DNA of 64,000 bases from Bacteroidales bacterium. Lineage in GTDB: Bacteria; Bacteroidota; Bacteroidia; Bacteroidales; UBA932. Each line of letters begins with the position of its first letter. The stretch's first letter is position 1. Under the pieces are notes generated by a model. The model was not told the origin of the DNA. It was given only the letters and a program-made list of their open reading frames with translations, and did no database searches. Shown here one piece after another: positions 41,642 to 49,473 of this stretch. Location: positions 1 through 64,000 of the forward strand of contig JAAYJQ010000003.1 in NCBI GenBank assembly GCA_012522855.1, read 5' to 3'. Position numbers and translations under genes: made by a program.

Positions 41642-44365
41642 TTACACTGGATCTACATCCAAAGCGATGCGTCCGGAATATTTCCGCTCCCGTTCAAACG
41701 ACTCCACGGTCTCTGCAAGGGCCTTTTTGTTCGCCGCGAGGGTCTTGTCTTTCCGAAGCAAAATCCGAAGATGCCGGATGTGCTGTCCCGAAATCTTGTC
41801 GATGGCAGGGGAATAGGGCCCCTCGATGCTGAGGACATTCGGCAGGCGGGCGCGCAGGGTCTGTCCGAAGGCGCGGCTCATCGCGTCAATCCTGTCGGGA
41901 TTGTAGTCCTTGAACACGACTCCGATGACCCGGGAATACGGCGGATAGCCGAAAAGTTTCCTTTCCGCAAGGAGCCGTCCCTGCAGATCGTCGGAACGCA
42001 GTTCACCGCTGATCTTCCGGTAGACCGGGTGATCCGGCTGAGAGGTCTGAATCACGAAAAGCCCCTTCTGCCCGCGCCGGCCGCAGCGGCCCCGGAACTG
42101 CTCCAACAGTTGGAGACCTTTTTCGTCCGCGCGGAAATCCTGCTGTCCCATGATCGAATCCGCCTGAAGCACTGCGACGAGTCGTAAACCGCTGAAATCG
42201 AATCCCTTGGTTACGATCTGCGTGCCGATCAGCAGATCGATGGATCCGGCTGCAAACCGGCGGATCACCTCGGTCTCGTAGGCTCTGTTCTGGGCGGAAT
42301 CGCTGTCCAGCCGCGCGATTCGAGCATCGGGAAACAGTTTCCGGGCTTCTTCCTCGATCTGCTGGGTTCCCGCTCCAAGAGGGAAAAACTTGCCCCCGCA
42401 CTGTGGACATGTTCCGGAATATTCCTGTACCCGGCCGCAGTAATGGCAGACGAGTTTTTCGCTGCCGTCGGCGCGCTTGTGCAGGCTCAGGCGCACATTG
42501 CAGTGCTTGCATTGGGGAATATGCCCGCAGTCTTCGCACTGAACGAGCGGGGAATAGGATCGCCGCTCACGGAGCACGACCGCTTGCTCTCCTCGATCCA
42601 GACATTGCTGAATATGCGCGATCAGCTTGCGGGAAAATTGGCCGACCATGCCGTTCTTGCGCCGTTCCGCGATCGTATCCACGATTTCCACGTCCGAGTC
42701 CGCGGCGTCGAAGAAGCGCTTTGTCAGGAGAACGCGTCCGAATCGACCTACGCTACAGTTGTAGAGTGATTCCAGCGAGGGTGTGGCCGACCCGAGGACG
42801 ATGTTCGCCCCGTGAATGCCCGCAAGCATGATGGCCGTTTCCCGGCCATTGTAGCGGGGGGCGGGGGAGTCCTGTTTGTAGGAGGTGTCGTGTTCCTCGT
42901 CCACGATGACAAGTCCCAGATTTCGATGCGGCAGGAAGAGGGCGCTCCGGGTGCCCAGGACCAAATAGCCGCGCCGCGGGTGTATTCCCCCCTCATCTCC
43001 TCGTTCATCGGCCGTTTTTCCGACAACGGCTTCGGGGTTGCCGGTTGTTTTTCCGACAACGACTTCGGGGTTGCCGGTTGTTTTTTCAACAACGGCTTCG
43101 GGGTTGCCGCTGTTGCGGAGGAAGGTCGCGACTTCCCGGCGTCCGGCCATGGTTTCCCCGGAATGGAAGACCTGCAGTTCCTGTGGGAAGAAGTCAGCGA
43201 GCCGGTCTTCCAGTTGCTTGCTGAGGGCGATTTCCGGCACGAGATAGAGGACGTTCTTCCCTTGCGCGAGGGTTTCCTGCGCCAGCTTGAGATAGATCTC
43301 TGTCTTGCCGGAACCCGTTACCCCGTGCAACAGCGCAGGTTTTCCGCTTCGGAAGATGGCTTTGATTTCCGAATATGCCTGCGACTGCGCGTCCGAGAGC
43401 ACGACCGGTGTTTTCTCCGTTCCTGTTTCGTCTGATTGCAACTCCGTTGCGATTCCCGCTACAGTTCCTTTTCCGTCCGTCCCTGGAAGTTCGTGCAGTG
43501 ACGCCGCTCGTTCGAGCGCTACCGTTTGCATGTTTACCTGTACAGTGAGATATTCCCGGATCGCCGCTGCTAGTTCCCGCTCGATCTTTTCTTTTTCCTC
43601 GGAATATCGCGCCCTTGTTTCCGGCTTCCTCGCCCTCTCGAGCGCCTGTTGCTTCTTGGCAAGCCGGCTCCTCAACGTCTCGATTTTCTTCTTCCGAGCT
43701 TCTGCCTGCCTTTGCCTCCGCGCCTCCTGAGCTGCTCTCTTCCTCGCCTCGACCGCTTCTCCCGCTACCTTCATCGCCGGATAGGCTGCCTTATACACTT
43801 CTCCCACCGTGCAAAGGTAGTAGTCGGCAACCTGCCTCCAGAGTTGGATCTCTTCCTGCGTGACGGGCTCCAGCCCTTCCGCCAACCCTTCGATTTCCTT
43901 GACGCCCTTGACAGGAGTCCCATCGGCCTGTATCGCCTCGGACGCCATCGCGCTCACCACCCCGACATATTCCTTCCCCGCAAAATTGACCCGCACCCGG
44001 GACCCGACCTTTATTTCTGTCGCGCCGCCGCTCTTTGCTCCTAACTGGGATTCGGTCTTTGCTTCTGCCGTTCCGCCGCCCTTTGCTCCTAACCGGGGTT
44101 CGGTCTTTGCTTCTGTCGTTCCGCCGCCCTTTGCTCCTAACCGGGGTTCGGTCTTTGCTTCTGCCGGGGGTACGGTCTTGATTTCGACGCCGGACCAGTC
44201 TTTTGCTCCCACATTGATCCGGGTGTCCATTGTCCTACCGTTCCCATTAGGATCTCTTGTCTCGGTTCCGTCCCCCCTGTCATCCAGATCAGCGGGCAGC
44301 CGATAGTAGGGCTCCCAGGTGAGCTTGAGAGGCAGAATGACTTGTATGAACGGCGCGTTCGGCAT
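41642..44365 (-). CDS. priA: Primosomal helicase PriA with repeat insertions
   Basis: A 907-residue replication-restart helicase that recognises stalled forks and reloads the replisome. The N-terminal DNA-binding domain is split by three 16-residue repeats (69-116, EAKTEPRLGAKGGGTT type). A charged helical segment spans 205-265. Helicase motifs are present: Walker A GVTGSGKTE (348-356), DEEH (489-492) and GSATPSLESL. Zinc-binding cysteines are in CEDCGHIPQCKHC and CHYCGRVQ..CPQCGG. The C-terminal motifs GTQIVTKGFDF and QFRGRCGRRGQKG are intact. Between Walker A and DEEH another insertion holds three 11-residue repeats (GNPEAVVEKTT type, 420-452). The repeats keep the frame, so the protein is probably functional. 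Confidence 0.93.
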   Translation of the reverse strand: MPNAPFIQVILPLKLTWEPYYRLPADLDDRGDGTETRDPNGNGRTMDTRINVGAKDWSGVEIKTVPPAEAKTEPRLGAKGGGTTEAKTEPRLGAKGGGTAEAKTESQLGAKSGGATEIKVGSRVRVNFAGKEYVGVVSAMASEAIQADGTPVKGVKEIEGLAEGLEPVTQEEIQLWRQVADYYLCTVGEVYKAAYPAMKVAGEAVEARKRAAQEARRQRQAEARKKKIETLRSRLAKKQQALERARKPETRARYSEEKEKIERELAAAIREYLTVQVNMQTVALERAASLHELPGTDGKGTVAGIATELQSDETGTEKTPVVLSDAQSQAYSEIKAIFRSGKPALLHGVTGSGKTEIYLKLAQETLAQGKNVLYLVPEIALSKQLEDRLADFFPQELQVFHSGETMAGRREVATFLRNSGNPEAVVEKTTGNPEVVVGKTTGNPEAVVGKTADERGDEGGIHPRRGYLVLGTRSALFLPHRNLGLVIVDEEHDTSYKQDSPAPRYNGRETAIMLAGIHGANIVLGSATPSLESLYNCSVGRFGRVLLTKRFFDAADSDVEIVDTIAERRKNGMVGQFSRKLIAHIQQCLDRGEQAVVLRERRSYSPLVQCEDCGHIPQCKHCNVRLSLHKRADGSEKLVCHYCGRVQEYSGTCPQCGGKFFPLGAGTQQIEEEARKLFPDARIARLDSDSAQNRAYETEVIRRFAAGSIDLLIGTQIVTKGFDFSGLRLVAVLQADSIMGQQDFRADEKGLQLLEQFRGRCGRRGQKGLFVIQTSQPDHPVYRKISGELRSDDLQGRLLAERKLFGYPPYSRVIGVVFKDYNPDRIDAMSRAFGQTLRARLPNVLSIEGPYSPAIDKISGQHIRHLRILLRKDKTLAANKKALAETVESFERERKYSGRIALDVDPV
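43010..43108 (-). repeat. 33-bp coding repeat in priA, 3 copies
   Basis: This encodes GNPEAVVEKTT, GNPEVVVGKTT and GNPEAVVGKTA in tandem. It sits inside the helicase domain where most PriA proteins have a short loop. Confidence 0.85.
44018..44161 (-). repeat. 48-bp coding repeat in priA, 3 copies
   Basis: This encodes EAKTEPRLGAKGGGTT twice (second ends TA) and a diverged EAKTESQLGAKSGGAT. It interrupts the N-terminal DNA-binding domain before the strand KVGSRVRVNFAG. The near-identity of the first two units shows recent expansion. Confidence 0.88.
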
Positions 44366-44440
44366 AATGGGCCTAATTTAACCATATTTTCGCCTGTCTG
44401 GAAAAATTTCGGTATGCTTTGGGGGAATTTTTGGAAAAAA

Positions 44441-44471
44441 TTTGCAGACCGCTGAAAATTCTCTATATTTG
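44441..44471 (+). promoter_or_regulatory. Promoter of tRNA-Phe
   Basis: A -33 TTTG (44441-44444) and a -7 TATATTTG (44464-44471) are separated by exactly 19 bases. This is the best consensus Bacteroides promoter in the window, 20 bases before the tRNA. Confidence 0.85.
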
Positions 44472-44491
44472 CAGTCCCGAAACGGGAAAAT

Positions 44492-44564
44492 GGTGTCGTA
44501 GCTCAGGTGGTAGAGCAATGGACTGAAAATCCATGTGTCGCTGGTTCAACTCCAGCCGACACCA
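44492..44564 (+). tRNA. tRNA-Phe (anticodon GAA)
   Basis: A cloverleaf starts GGTGTCGTAGCTCAG. The anticodon stem pairs ATGGA with TCCAT around CTGAAAA, giving GAA. The T arm is CTGGTTCAACTCCAG, the acceptor stem pairs GGTGTCG with CGACACC, and the discriminator is A. CCA is not encoded. Confidence 0.96.
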
Positions 44565-44568
44565 CTTC

Positions 44569-44600
44569 AACCCCTTCAGATAAGAGTCTGGAGGGGTTTT
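44569..44600 (+). terminator. Rho-independent terminator after tRNA-Phe
   Basis: AACCCCTTCAGA (44569-44580) pairs with TCTGGAGGGGTT (44587-44598) with one G-T pair, loop TAAGAG, then TTTT. It is a strong, classical terminator. Confidence 0.9.
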
Positions 44601-44892
44601 CTGATTCAAAAAGGGTTTTTCTGATTCGGACCAGACGTATTTCCTTTAGGCATGACGTACTTTCCGGATCATGGATCTGACGCAAAACCCTGCGGTGTCC
44701 CTTACGCCGCCCTGATCTTCCGGAATCCTAGGCGGCTGTTTACCCTGCCACAGTACACTTTATGTTCTACAACATTTTCTATAACTCGAAAAGGTAGACT
44801 CTTCAGCCGGATAATCCTCCCTACTATTTTTTTGCGAGAATCTGTATTCCTGATTTCCGGTTGTCCTGGACGTACCATTACCTACAATCTCG
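44601..44892. other. Intergenic, nothing recognised
   Basis: Between the tRNA-Phe terminator and the repeat array there is no recognisable gene. Short frames on both strands show no domain. Confidence 0.4.
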
Positions 44893-45345
44893 GTCCGTGG
44901 TACGGGGTGACGAACCCGGAACCCTCCTGCACGGCTGCCTAGGACATACTGCTGTTCTCCACCCCTGTCCGTGGCACGGGGGTGACGTACACCGGACCCT
45001 CCTGCACGGTTCTCTAGGACGTACTGCCGTCCGTGACCCTGGTCCGTGGTGAGGGGGTTACGAACGCTGAACCTGCTTACACAGCTCTCCAGAACGTATT
45101 ACCGTCCGTGACCCCGGTCGGAGATACGGGGGTTGCGAACCCCGAACCCTCCTGCGCGATGCTCTGAGGCACTCTACTGTTCTCCACCCCTGTCCGTGAT
45201 GCGGGGGTGGCGAACCCGGAACCCACCTGCGCGATGCTCTGAGGCACTCTACTGTTCTCCACCCTGGACCGTGGTACGGGGTGACGAACCCGGAACCCTC
45301 CTGCACGGCTGCCTGGGGCGTGCTGCCGTCCGTAACCCCGATACG
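44893..45345 (+). repeat. 75-bp tandem repeat, 6 copies (family A)
   Basis: Units begin GTCCGTGG or variants at 44893, 44967, 45042, 45117, 45192 and 45267, a period of 74-75. Each contains ACGGGGGTGACGAACCCGG-like and CTCCTGCACGGCTGCC-like segments and a GTACTGCCGT/GTTCTCCACC segment. The array at 6205-6430 is the same family in opposite orientation. Copies differ by about a quarter of positions, so the array is old or evolving by gene conversion. Confidence 0.85.
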
Positions 45346-45351
45346 GTCTCG

Positions 45352-45582
45352 CAAGTGGAAGAATATTCGAACACCTGCAACCGTAGTGGCCTCATCTTGA
45401 CGGGAATATGTTTCCGGGTGGACGGTTCAATTGTCCACCTGGAAGAGGAGACTCCCAATTCAGGGCCTTGCAATGGGGCCGAGGTCTCGCAGGCGGATGA
45501 TTCTGGACTTCACAGGCAAATGGATGTCCCAGACCTGCGGCCGGATCCTTTTTCAGGTGGACGTGCATTATTCCACCTGCAA
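45352..45582 (+). repeat. 231-bp structured intergenic repeat, copy 2 (family B)
   Basis: This matches 12048-12280. Inverted repeats seen here are TTCCGGGTGG with CCACCTGGAA (about 45412-45445) and CAGGTGGA with TCCACCTG (45554-45579). It begins directly at the end of the 75-bp array. The paired motifs differ between copies in ways that often keep pairing (for example CGGGTGGA against CAGGTGGA). Confidence 0.8.
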
Positions 45583-45729
45583 GGGAGGAACGTGGCAGGA
45601 AGCCGTGTCGTGCGTCCAGGGGGTCGGGATGAAGACGCGAGGGTTAACCGGGGTCGGTCGGCAGGGTGGATGCTATCACTGACTTGTTTTTACCGCCCCA
45701 CTCCTGTAGAAACTCCGTGGCCTTTACAC

Positions 45730-45890
45730 GGACAACCACCTGAGGCGGAGCCGCGGGCACGTTTTGCCGGGATTTTGTGCCCGGACAACCACCTGAGGCG
45801 GAGCCGCGGGCACGTTTTGCCGAGTTTTGGTGCCCAGATAACCACCCAAGGCGGATCAGCGGCCATGTTTTCTCGGTTTTCCATCAAAAT
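45730..45890. repeat. 53-bp tandem repeat, 3 copies
   Basis: The phrase GGACAACCACCTGAGGCGGA, then GCCGCGGGCACGTTTTGCCG, recurs at 45730 and 45783 almost identically, and diverged at 45836 (AGATAACCACCCAAGGCGGA). The period is 53. Confidence 0.85.
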
Positions 45891-46031
45891 ATATTACGAA
45901 AAACACATGAAGAGAAAAGGACATGGGGAAAAGAATATGAAAGAATATCAAGGAGAGAGGAGTGTATGGAGCTAAAAACACACCGAGAGAAGAACATACC
46001 ACGGCTACGAAATCATGTCTAGTACCAGGAT

Positions 46032-46063
46032 CTTGCGCTTTCGCTTTTTGAGAATTATCTTTG
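46032..46063 (+). promoter_or_regulatory. Promoter of the S15-type hydrolase
   Basis: A -7 TATCTTTG (46056-46063) fits the consensus exactly, with CTTG at 46032-46035 about 20 bases upstream as a -33 box. Confidence 0.6.
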
Positions 46064-46165
46064 AAAAAATATTGTGAATCCTGAAAAGGTATAATAACCA
46101 AAGTATAAAGTATAGTGAAGAAAGACATCACGAAAGTATTCAATCCGAATTGCCTCTATCAGCGA

Positions 46166-48097
46166 ATGAAGAGCATCAAGAATGCTGCATTGACGGTCGT
46201 GGGTTCCGTGTTTATGGTCGCGATGATTCAGTTGCCTGCCACGGCGCAACCACAGGTGCAGCCGCGGGCGCAAATTCAGCCGCCAGCTCAGCCGCGAGGG
46301 CAAGCACGACCGCAAACCCAACCCCAACCACAACCAAGACCGGATTCCGTCGCGCGGGCGCGGCCGACATTCAGCCGTGCAATGCCGGATTACACGAAAA
46401 TATTCAATGCAACTATCGTCGGGGGCTATACGTACTCCGAACAAATGGTGGAAGGCGGGGACGGTTTCAAGCTTTTGACCAGAATCTATTTGCCGGAAGG
46501 AGAAGGGCCATGGCCGGTTGTCGTGACCCGTACTCCGTATGTTTACGGCGGCCGGGGAGACAACCTGCTTTTAGGTCGGGAATATGCCAAGCGCGGGATC
46601 GGGTATATTCAGCAAGATTGCCGCGGCAAAGGCGGATCGGAAGGTTTTTACAGTCCGAATATTTATGAGCGGGAAGACGGTATCGCGCTGTATGAATGGC
46701 TGGACGCGCAGGAATGGTGCGGCAGCATCGGCATATTCGGTAGTTCCTACACGGCGCTCACGGGATGGATCGTGGCGGATTCTCTTCCGGCGAAAGTGAA
46801 GGCCATGTATCTCAGCCATTACGGCGTGGACCGTCATGTGTCCTGTTTTCGCGCCGGCCTTTTCAGACAGGACATCATGAGCGGATGGGCGATCGACAAT
46901 GCCGAGGAGGACATCATCCGGCCGGAGCGGAAGCCGGGGCAACCGGTCGGCGAGAATTATTATGACTTCTATCTCTATCGGCCCCATGTCGAGGCGGATG
47001 TGAACATCCTCGGCCAAAAGCTCGGTTACTATCGAGACTGGATCACCCATACGGATTACAACGATCCGTACTGGAACCAAGGAGTTTGGAGCGACTTGAA
47101 AAAGGCGAGCGCTGCCGTCGATGTTCCCATCACGATCGTCGCTGGTCAATTCGACCACCATGAAGAAGGGACGCTGCTGGGATACGAAAGACTTGCTCCT
47201 GCCGTAAAGGAGCGCAGCCGGCTCATTCTGGGTGCGTGGAACCACAGTTTTCAGCCTACTCCCACCCATATTCCTCACGAGCATGCCCGCGACTTCAACA
47301 CGACTGCGGACCAGTTCGATTGGTTCCATCGTATTCTCATTCAGAATATCGTCCCGGAACCGGAGATCCGTGTTTACGACATCGAAGCGGATCGATGGAT
47401 TCAATTGGAAGAATGGCCGATTGATCCGGATGCCGAGAAAGTGTATTATCTTACCTCAGCCACAACCGGAGAAAAGGACAATGTCTTTACGTTAAGCGAC
47501 CGGGCCGAGAGCAAGGGGACTAAGGTCAGCTATGTCTATGATCCGGATGATCCCGTTTACGCGACGGCCGGTGAAACCATATTCACAACTCAGGCGCGTC
47601 GCGGATCTCATCCGCAGCCGGAAGCGGGTTACCGTGACGATGTGTTGAGCTTCGTCAGCGCGCCCTTGCAGGGGGACATGACCATTGCAGGTGCCGTCAA
47701 GGTTGTCCTCACCGTGAGCACCGACGTTGACGATACGGCCTTCGCTTTTACCTTGAGCGAGGTTACTCCGGACGGAAAGGCTTATAACATGCGAAATTCC
47801 ATTACCACCTTGGGCTATCGGAACGATCTGCTCGGGGATAGGCAAAAATACAAACCGGGCAAAAAAGTCCGGGCGGAAATCGTGGCCCTTCCCATCGTTT
47901 GGACAGTGAAGGCCGGCAACTGTCTAAGGCTCGACATTCAATCTTCCCTGTTTCCTGAATATGCCGTCCATAGCAACTACGCAGGTGTATGGGCAGAGCA
48001 AAGTTCAACCAGGAAGGCTTGCCAGAACATCTTCGTCGGCGGAAAGAAGGGTTCTTATGTTTCCTTGCCGATTTGGCAGAAACACGTGATTAATTGA
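46166..48097 (+). CDS. CocE/NonD-type S15 alpha/beta hydrolase, secreted
   Basis: A 643-residue secreted hydrolase of the X-Pro dipeptidyl-peptidase/cocaine-esterase group. A signal peptide (ALTVVGSVFMVAMIQLPATAQ) leads into a low-complexity Pro/Gln/Arg linker of about 45 residues. The alpha/beta domain has YLPEGEGPWPVVVTRTPY, the oxyanion region DCRGKGGSEG and the nucleophile elbow GIFGSSYTALTGW. GQFDHH holds an acidic residue in the position expected for the catalytic Asp, and GAWNHS carries the His. A jelly-roll C-terminal domain follows (FVSAPLQGDMTIAGAVKVVL). Substrate may be an acyl ester, beta-lactam or proline peptide; sequence does not decide. I start at 46166; an ATG at 46115 lies before the signal peptide. 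Confidence 0.82.
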   Translation: MKSIKNAALTVVGSVFMVAMIQLPATAQPQVQPRAQIQPPAQPRGQARPQTQPQPQPRPDSVARARPTFSRAMPDYTKIFNATIVGGYTYSEQMVEGGDGFKLLTRIYLPEGEGPWPVVVTRTPYVYGGRGDNLLLGREYAKRGIGYIQQDCRGKGGSEGFYSPNIYEREDGIALYEWLDAQEWCGSIGIFGSSYTALTGWIVADSLPAKVKAMYLSHYGVDRHVSCFRAGLFRQDIMSGWAIDNAEEDIIRPERKPGQPVGENYYDFYLYRPHVEADVNILGQKLGYYRDWITHTDYNDPYWNQGVWSDLKKASAAVDVPITIVAGQFDHHEEGTLLGYERLAPAVKERSRLILGAWNHSFQPTPTHIPHEHARDFNTTADQFDWFHRILIQNIVPEPEIRVYDIEADRWIQLEEWPIDPDAEKVYYLTSATTGEKDNVFTLSDRAESKGTKVSYVYDPDDPVYATAGETIFTTQARRGSHPQPEAGYRDDVLSFVSAPLQGDMTIAGAVKVVLTVSTDVDDTAFAFTLSEVTPDGKAYNMRNSITTLGYRNDLLGDRQKYKPGKKVRAEIVALPIVWTVKAGNCLRLDIQSSLFPEYAVHSNYAGVWAEQSSTRKACQNIFVGGKKGSYVSLPIWQKHVIN

Positions 48098-48099
48098 CT

Positions 48100-48137
48100 A
48101 TATTTGCGAAATAGATGCCCAATTTGCGAAATAGATG
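48100..48137 (+). promoter_or_regulatory. -7 element and duplicated leader before the kinase operon
   Basis: TATATTTG (48100-48107) is a perfect -7 box. ATTTGCGAAATAGATG followed by C/T-CC-A occurs twice in tandem (from 48103 and from 48122). The second copy supplies the ATG at 48135. The nearest -33 TTTG (48073-48076) is 23 bases away, slightly long. Confidence 0.5.
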
Positions 48138-49034
48138 TCCACTGGAACCCGATCATACAACGTCGCAGATCACGTCTTTTCTTTGCAGATGGACGGGATC
48201 GCCGGTTTGCGTGCCGGGCTGAAAAATTATGAGCCTTTCCGGATTGATGGCCGGCGAAGCGAGGGGCGAGAAATATTCACCCTCAGGCTTTTCGAGAAAC
48301 TGGAGTTTCCGGCCGTCAAGCCCTTCTACCTTTCCGAACCGGAGCCGGACGAGCGGAGGATCGACGTCTACGCGACGGAAGCGGGGGACTATCTTTTCGA
48401 GATGGGCCCATCCGCGGACGGACCTGTCGTCGGCAAACTGCTGTCAAGCCCGGACTTCTCGGAAGGGAAGTTGTTGGCGGTCGTTCCGAAATATTCCGAA
48501 TTCTGCATCAACAACGCCCTGATGCTGCAATATGCCTTCCGCACGGCGACGGAAAGCACCCTCGAGATGCACGCCTCCGTCGTTCAATGGGAAGGAAGAG
48601 GCTATCTTTTCCTGGGGAGGAGCGGCACAGGCAAGAGTACCCACAGCTCCCTGTGGCTCCGGCATATTCCCGGAACCCGCCTCCTCAACGACGACAATCC
48701 CGTCGTACGCATCGCGGACGGCGTCCCTACCGTTTACGGGACTCCCTGGAGCGGAAAGACTCCTTGCTATCGGAACGAGCGCGTTCCGATCGGGGCGATT
48801 GTCCAGATCAACCAGGCGCCGGAGAACAGGATCCGCAGGATGTCGGTGCCGGAAGCCGTCGCCTCCCTTTTCGCATCCTGCTCCGGTCTGAAATCCATCC
48901 GGTCCATCGGAGACGGTCTCTTCGCCACCATCGCTTCCGTAATCGAGAGCGTTCCATGTTATCTGCTCGATTGCCTCCCCGACCGTGAGGCGGCTGAAAT
49001 CTGCCACAAAACCGTGACGCAATATGGAAAGTAA
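48135..49034 (+). CDS. HPr-kinase-like (PEPCK-fold) ATP-binding protein
   Basis: A 299-residue protein. Residues about 140-200 carry a P-loop, LFLGRSGTGKSTHSSLW, followed by LLNDDNPVVR with acidic metal ligands, and VYGTPWSGKTPCYRNE. This is the pattern of the HprK/P C-terminal kinase domain and PEP carboxykinase fold. Homologues occur in lasso-peptide and other RiPP gene sets, where they phosphorylate or otherwise tailor a peptide, and there is no PTS HPr system here. The N-terminal 135 residues are unassigned. The stop overlaps the next gene by 11 bases, so the kinase is translationally coupled to a signal-peptidase-like protein. A metabolic kinase role is the alternative. Confidence 0.75.
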   Translation: MSTGTRSYNVADHVFSLQMDGIAGLRAGLKNYEPFRIDGRRSEGREIFTLRLFEKLEFPAVKPFYLSEPEPDERRIDVYATEAGDYLFEMGPSADGPVVGKLLSSPDFSEGKLLAVVPKYSEFCINNALMLQYAFRTATESTLEMHASVVQWEGRGYLFLGRSGTGKSTHSSLWLRHIPGTRLLNDDNPVVRIADGVPTVYGTPWSGKTPCYRNERVPIGAIVQINQAPENRIRRMSVPEAVASLFASCSGLKSIRSIGDGLFATIASVIESVPCYLLDCLPDREAAEICHKTVTQYGK

Positions 49035-49473
49035 GGTTCTTCCGAATGACGTGATGCTGGAAATGGTCGGAACCTTCCTCGCCGAAGGGAAGTCGGTGCG
49101 TATGACCCCGAAGGGATGCAGCATGCTTCCGTTCATCCGGGGAAACCGTGACAATGTGATACTGGCGAAACCGTCGCGGGCGCTTGAAACCGGAGACATC
49201 GTGCTTGCGAAGGTTCGGGAGAACTATGTGATGCACAGGATCTGGGCGTTGGACGGAGACCGTATCATCCTGATGGGGGACGGTAACCTGAAGAGGAGGG
49301 AACGCTGCGCTTCCAAAGACGTGATCGGTATCGTGACGGAAATTGTCAAACCGGACGGGAGACGGGTACGGCCGGGCAAAGGCCGGTTTTGGCGCGCGAT
49401 GCTTCCTTTCCGCAGGTGGATACTGGCGATTTTGAGGAGAACCGTGTACCGTAAAGACACTCAGCATCCATGA
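49024..49473 (+). CDS. S24/S26-family (signal-peptidase-like) protein
   Basis: A 149-residue protein. MTPKGCSMLPFIRGNRDNVIL carries the catalytic Ser of the S26 family (GxSMxPxI). YVMHRIWALDGDRIILMGDGN matches the following region with His in the place where bacterial signal peptidases have the Lys, as in ER-type or SipW-like enzymes. The N-terminal transmembrane anchor of leader peptidase is absent; a weak hydrophobic stretch near the C-terminus (FWRAMLPFRRWILAIL) could associate with the membrane. It would cleave a leader or process a partner. It overlaps the kinase by 11 bases and the exporter by ATGA, so all three are one unit. Confidence 0.8.
   Translation: MESKVLPNDVMLEMVGTFLAEGKSVRMTPKGCSMLPFIRGNRDNVILAKPSRALETGDIVLAKVRENYVMHRIWALDGDRIILMGDGNLKRRERCASKDVIGIVTEIVKPDGRRVRPGKGRFWRAMLPFRRWILAILRRTVYRKDTQHP

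Noticed and set aside
44893..45345. Possible CRISPR array
   Set aside because: The whole 75-base unit is repeated; there are no conserved short repeats separated by unique spacers, and no cas genes lie nearby.
45058..45354. Minus-strand frame through the six-copy array as a repeat protein
   Set aside because: Two or more frames are open across the array, and the residues do not fit a known repeat family, so coding potential is not supported.
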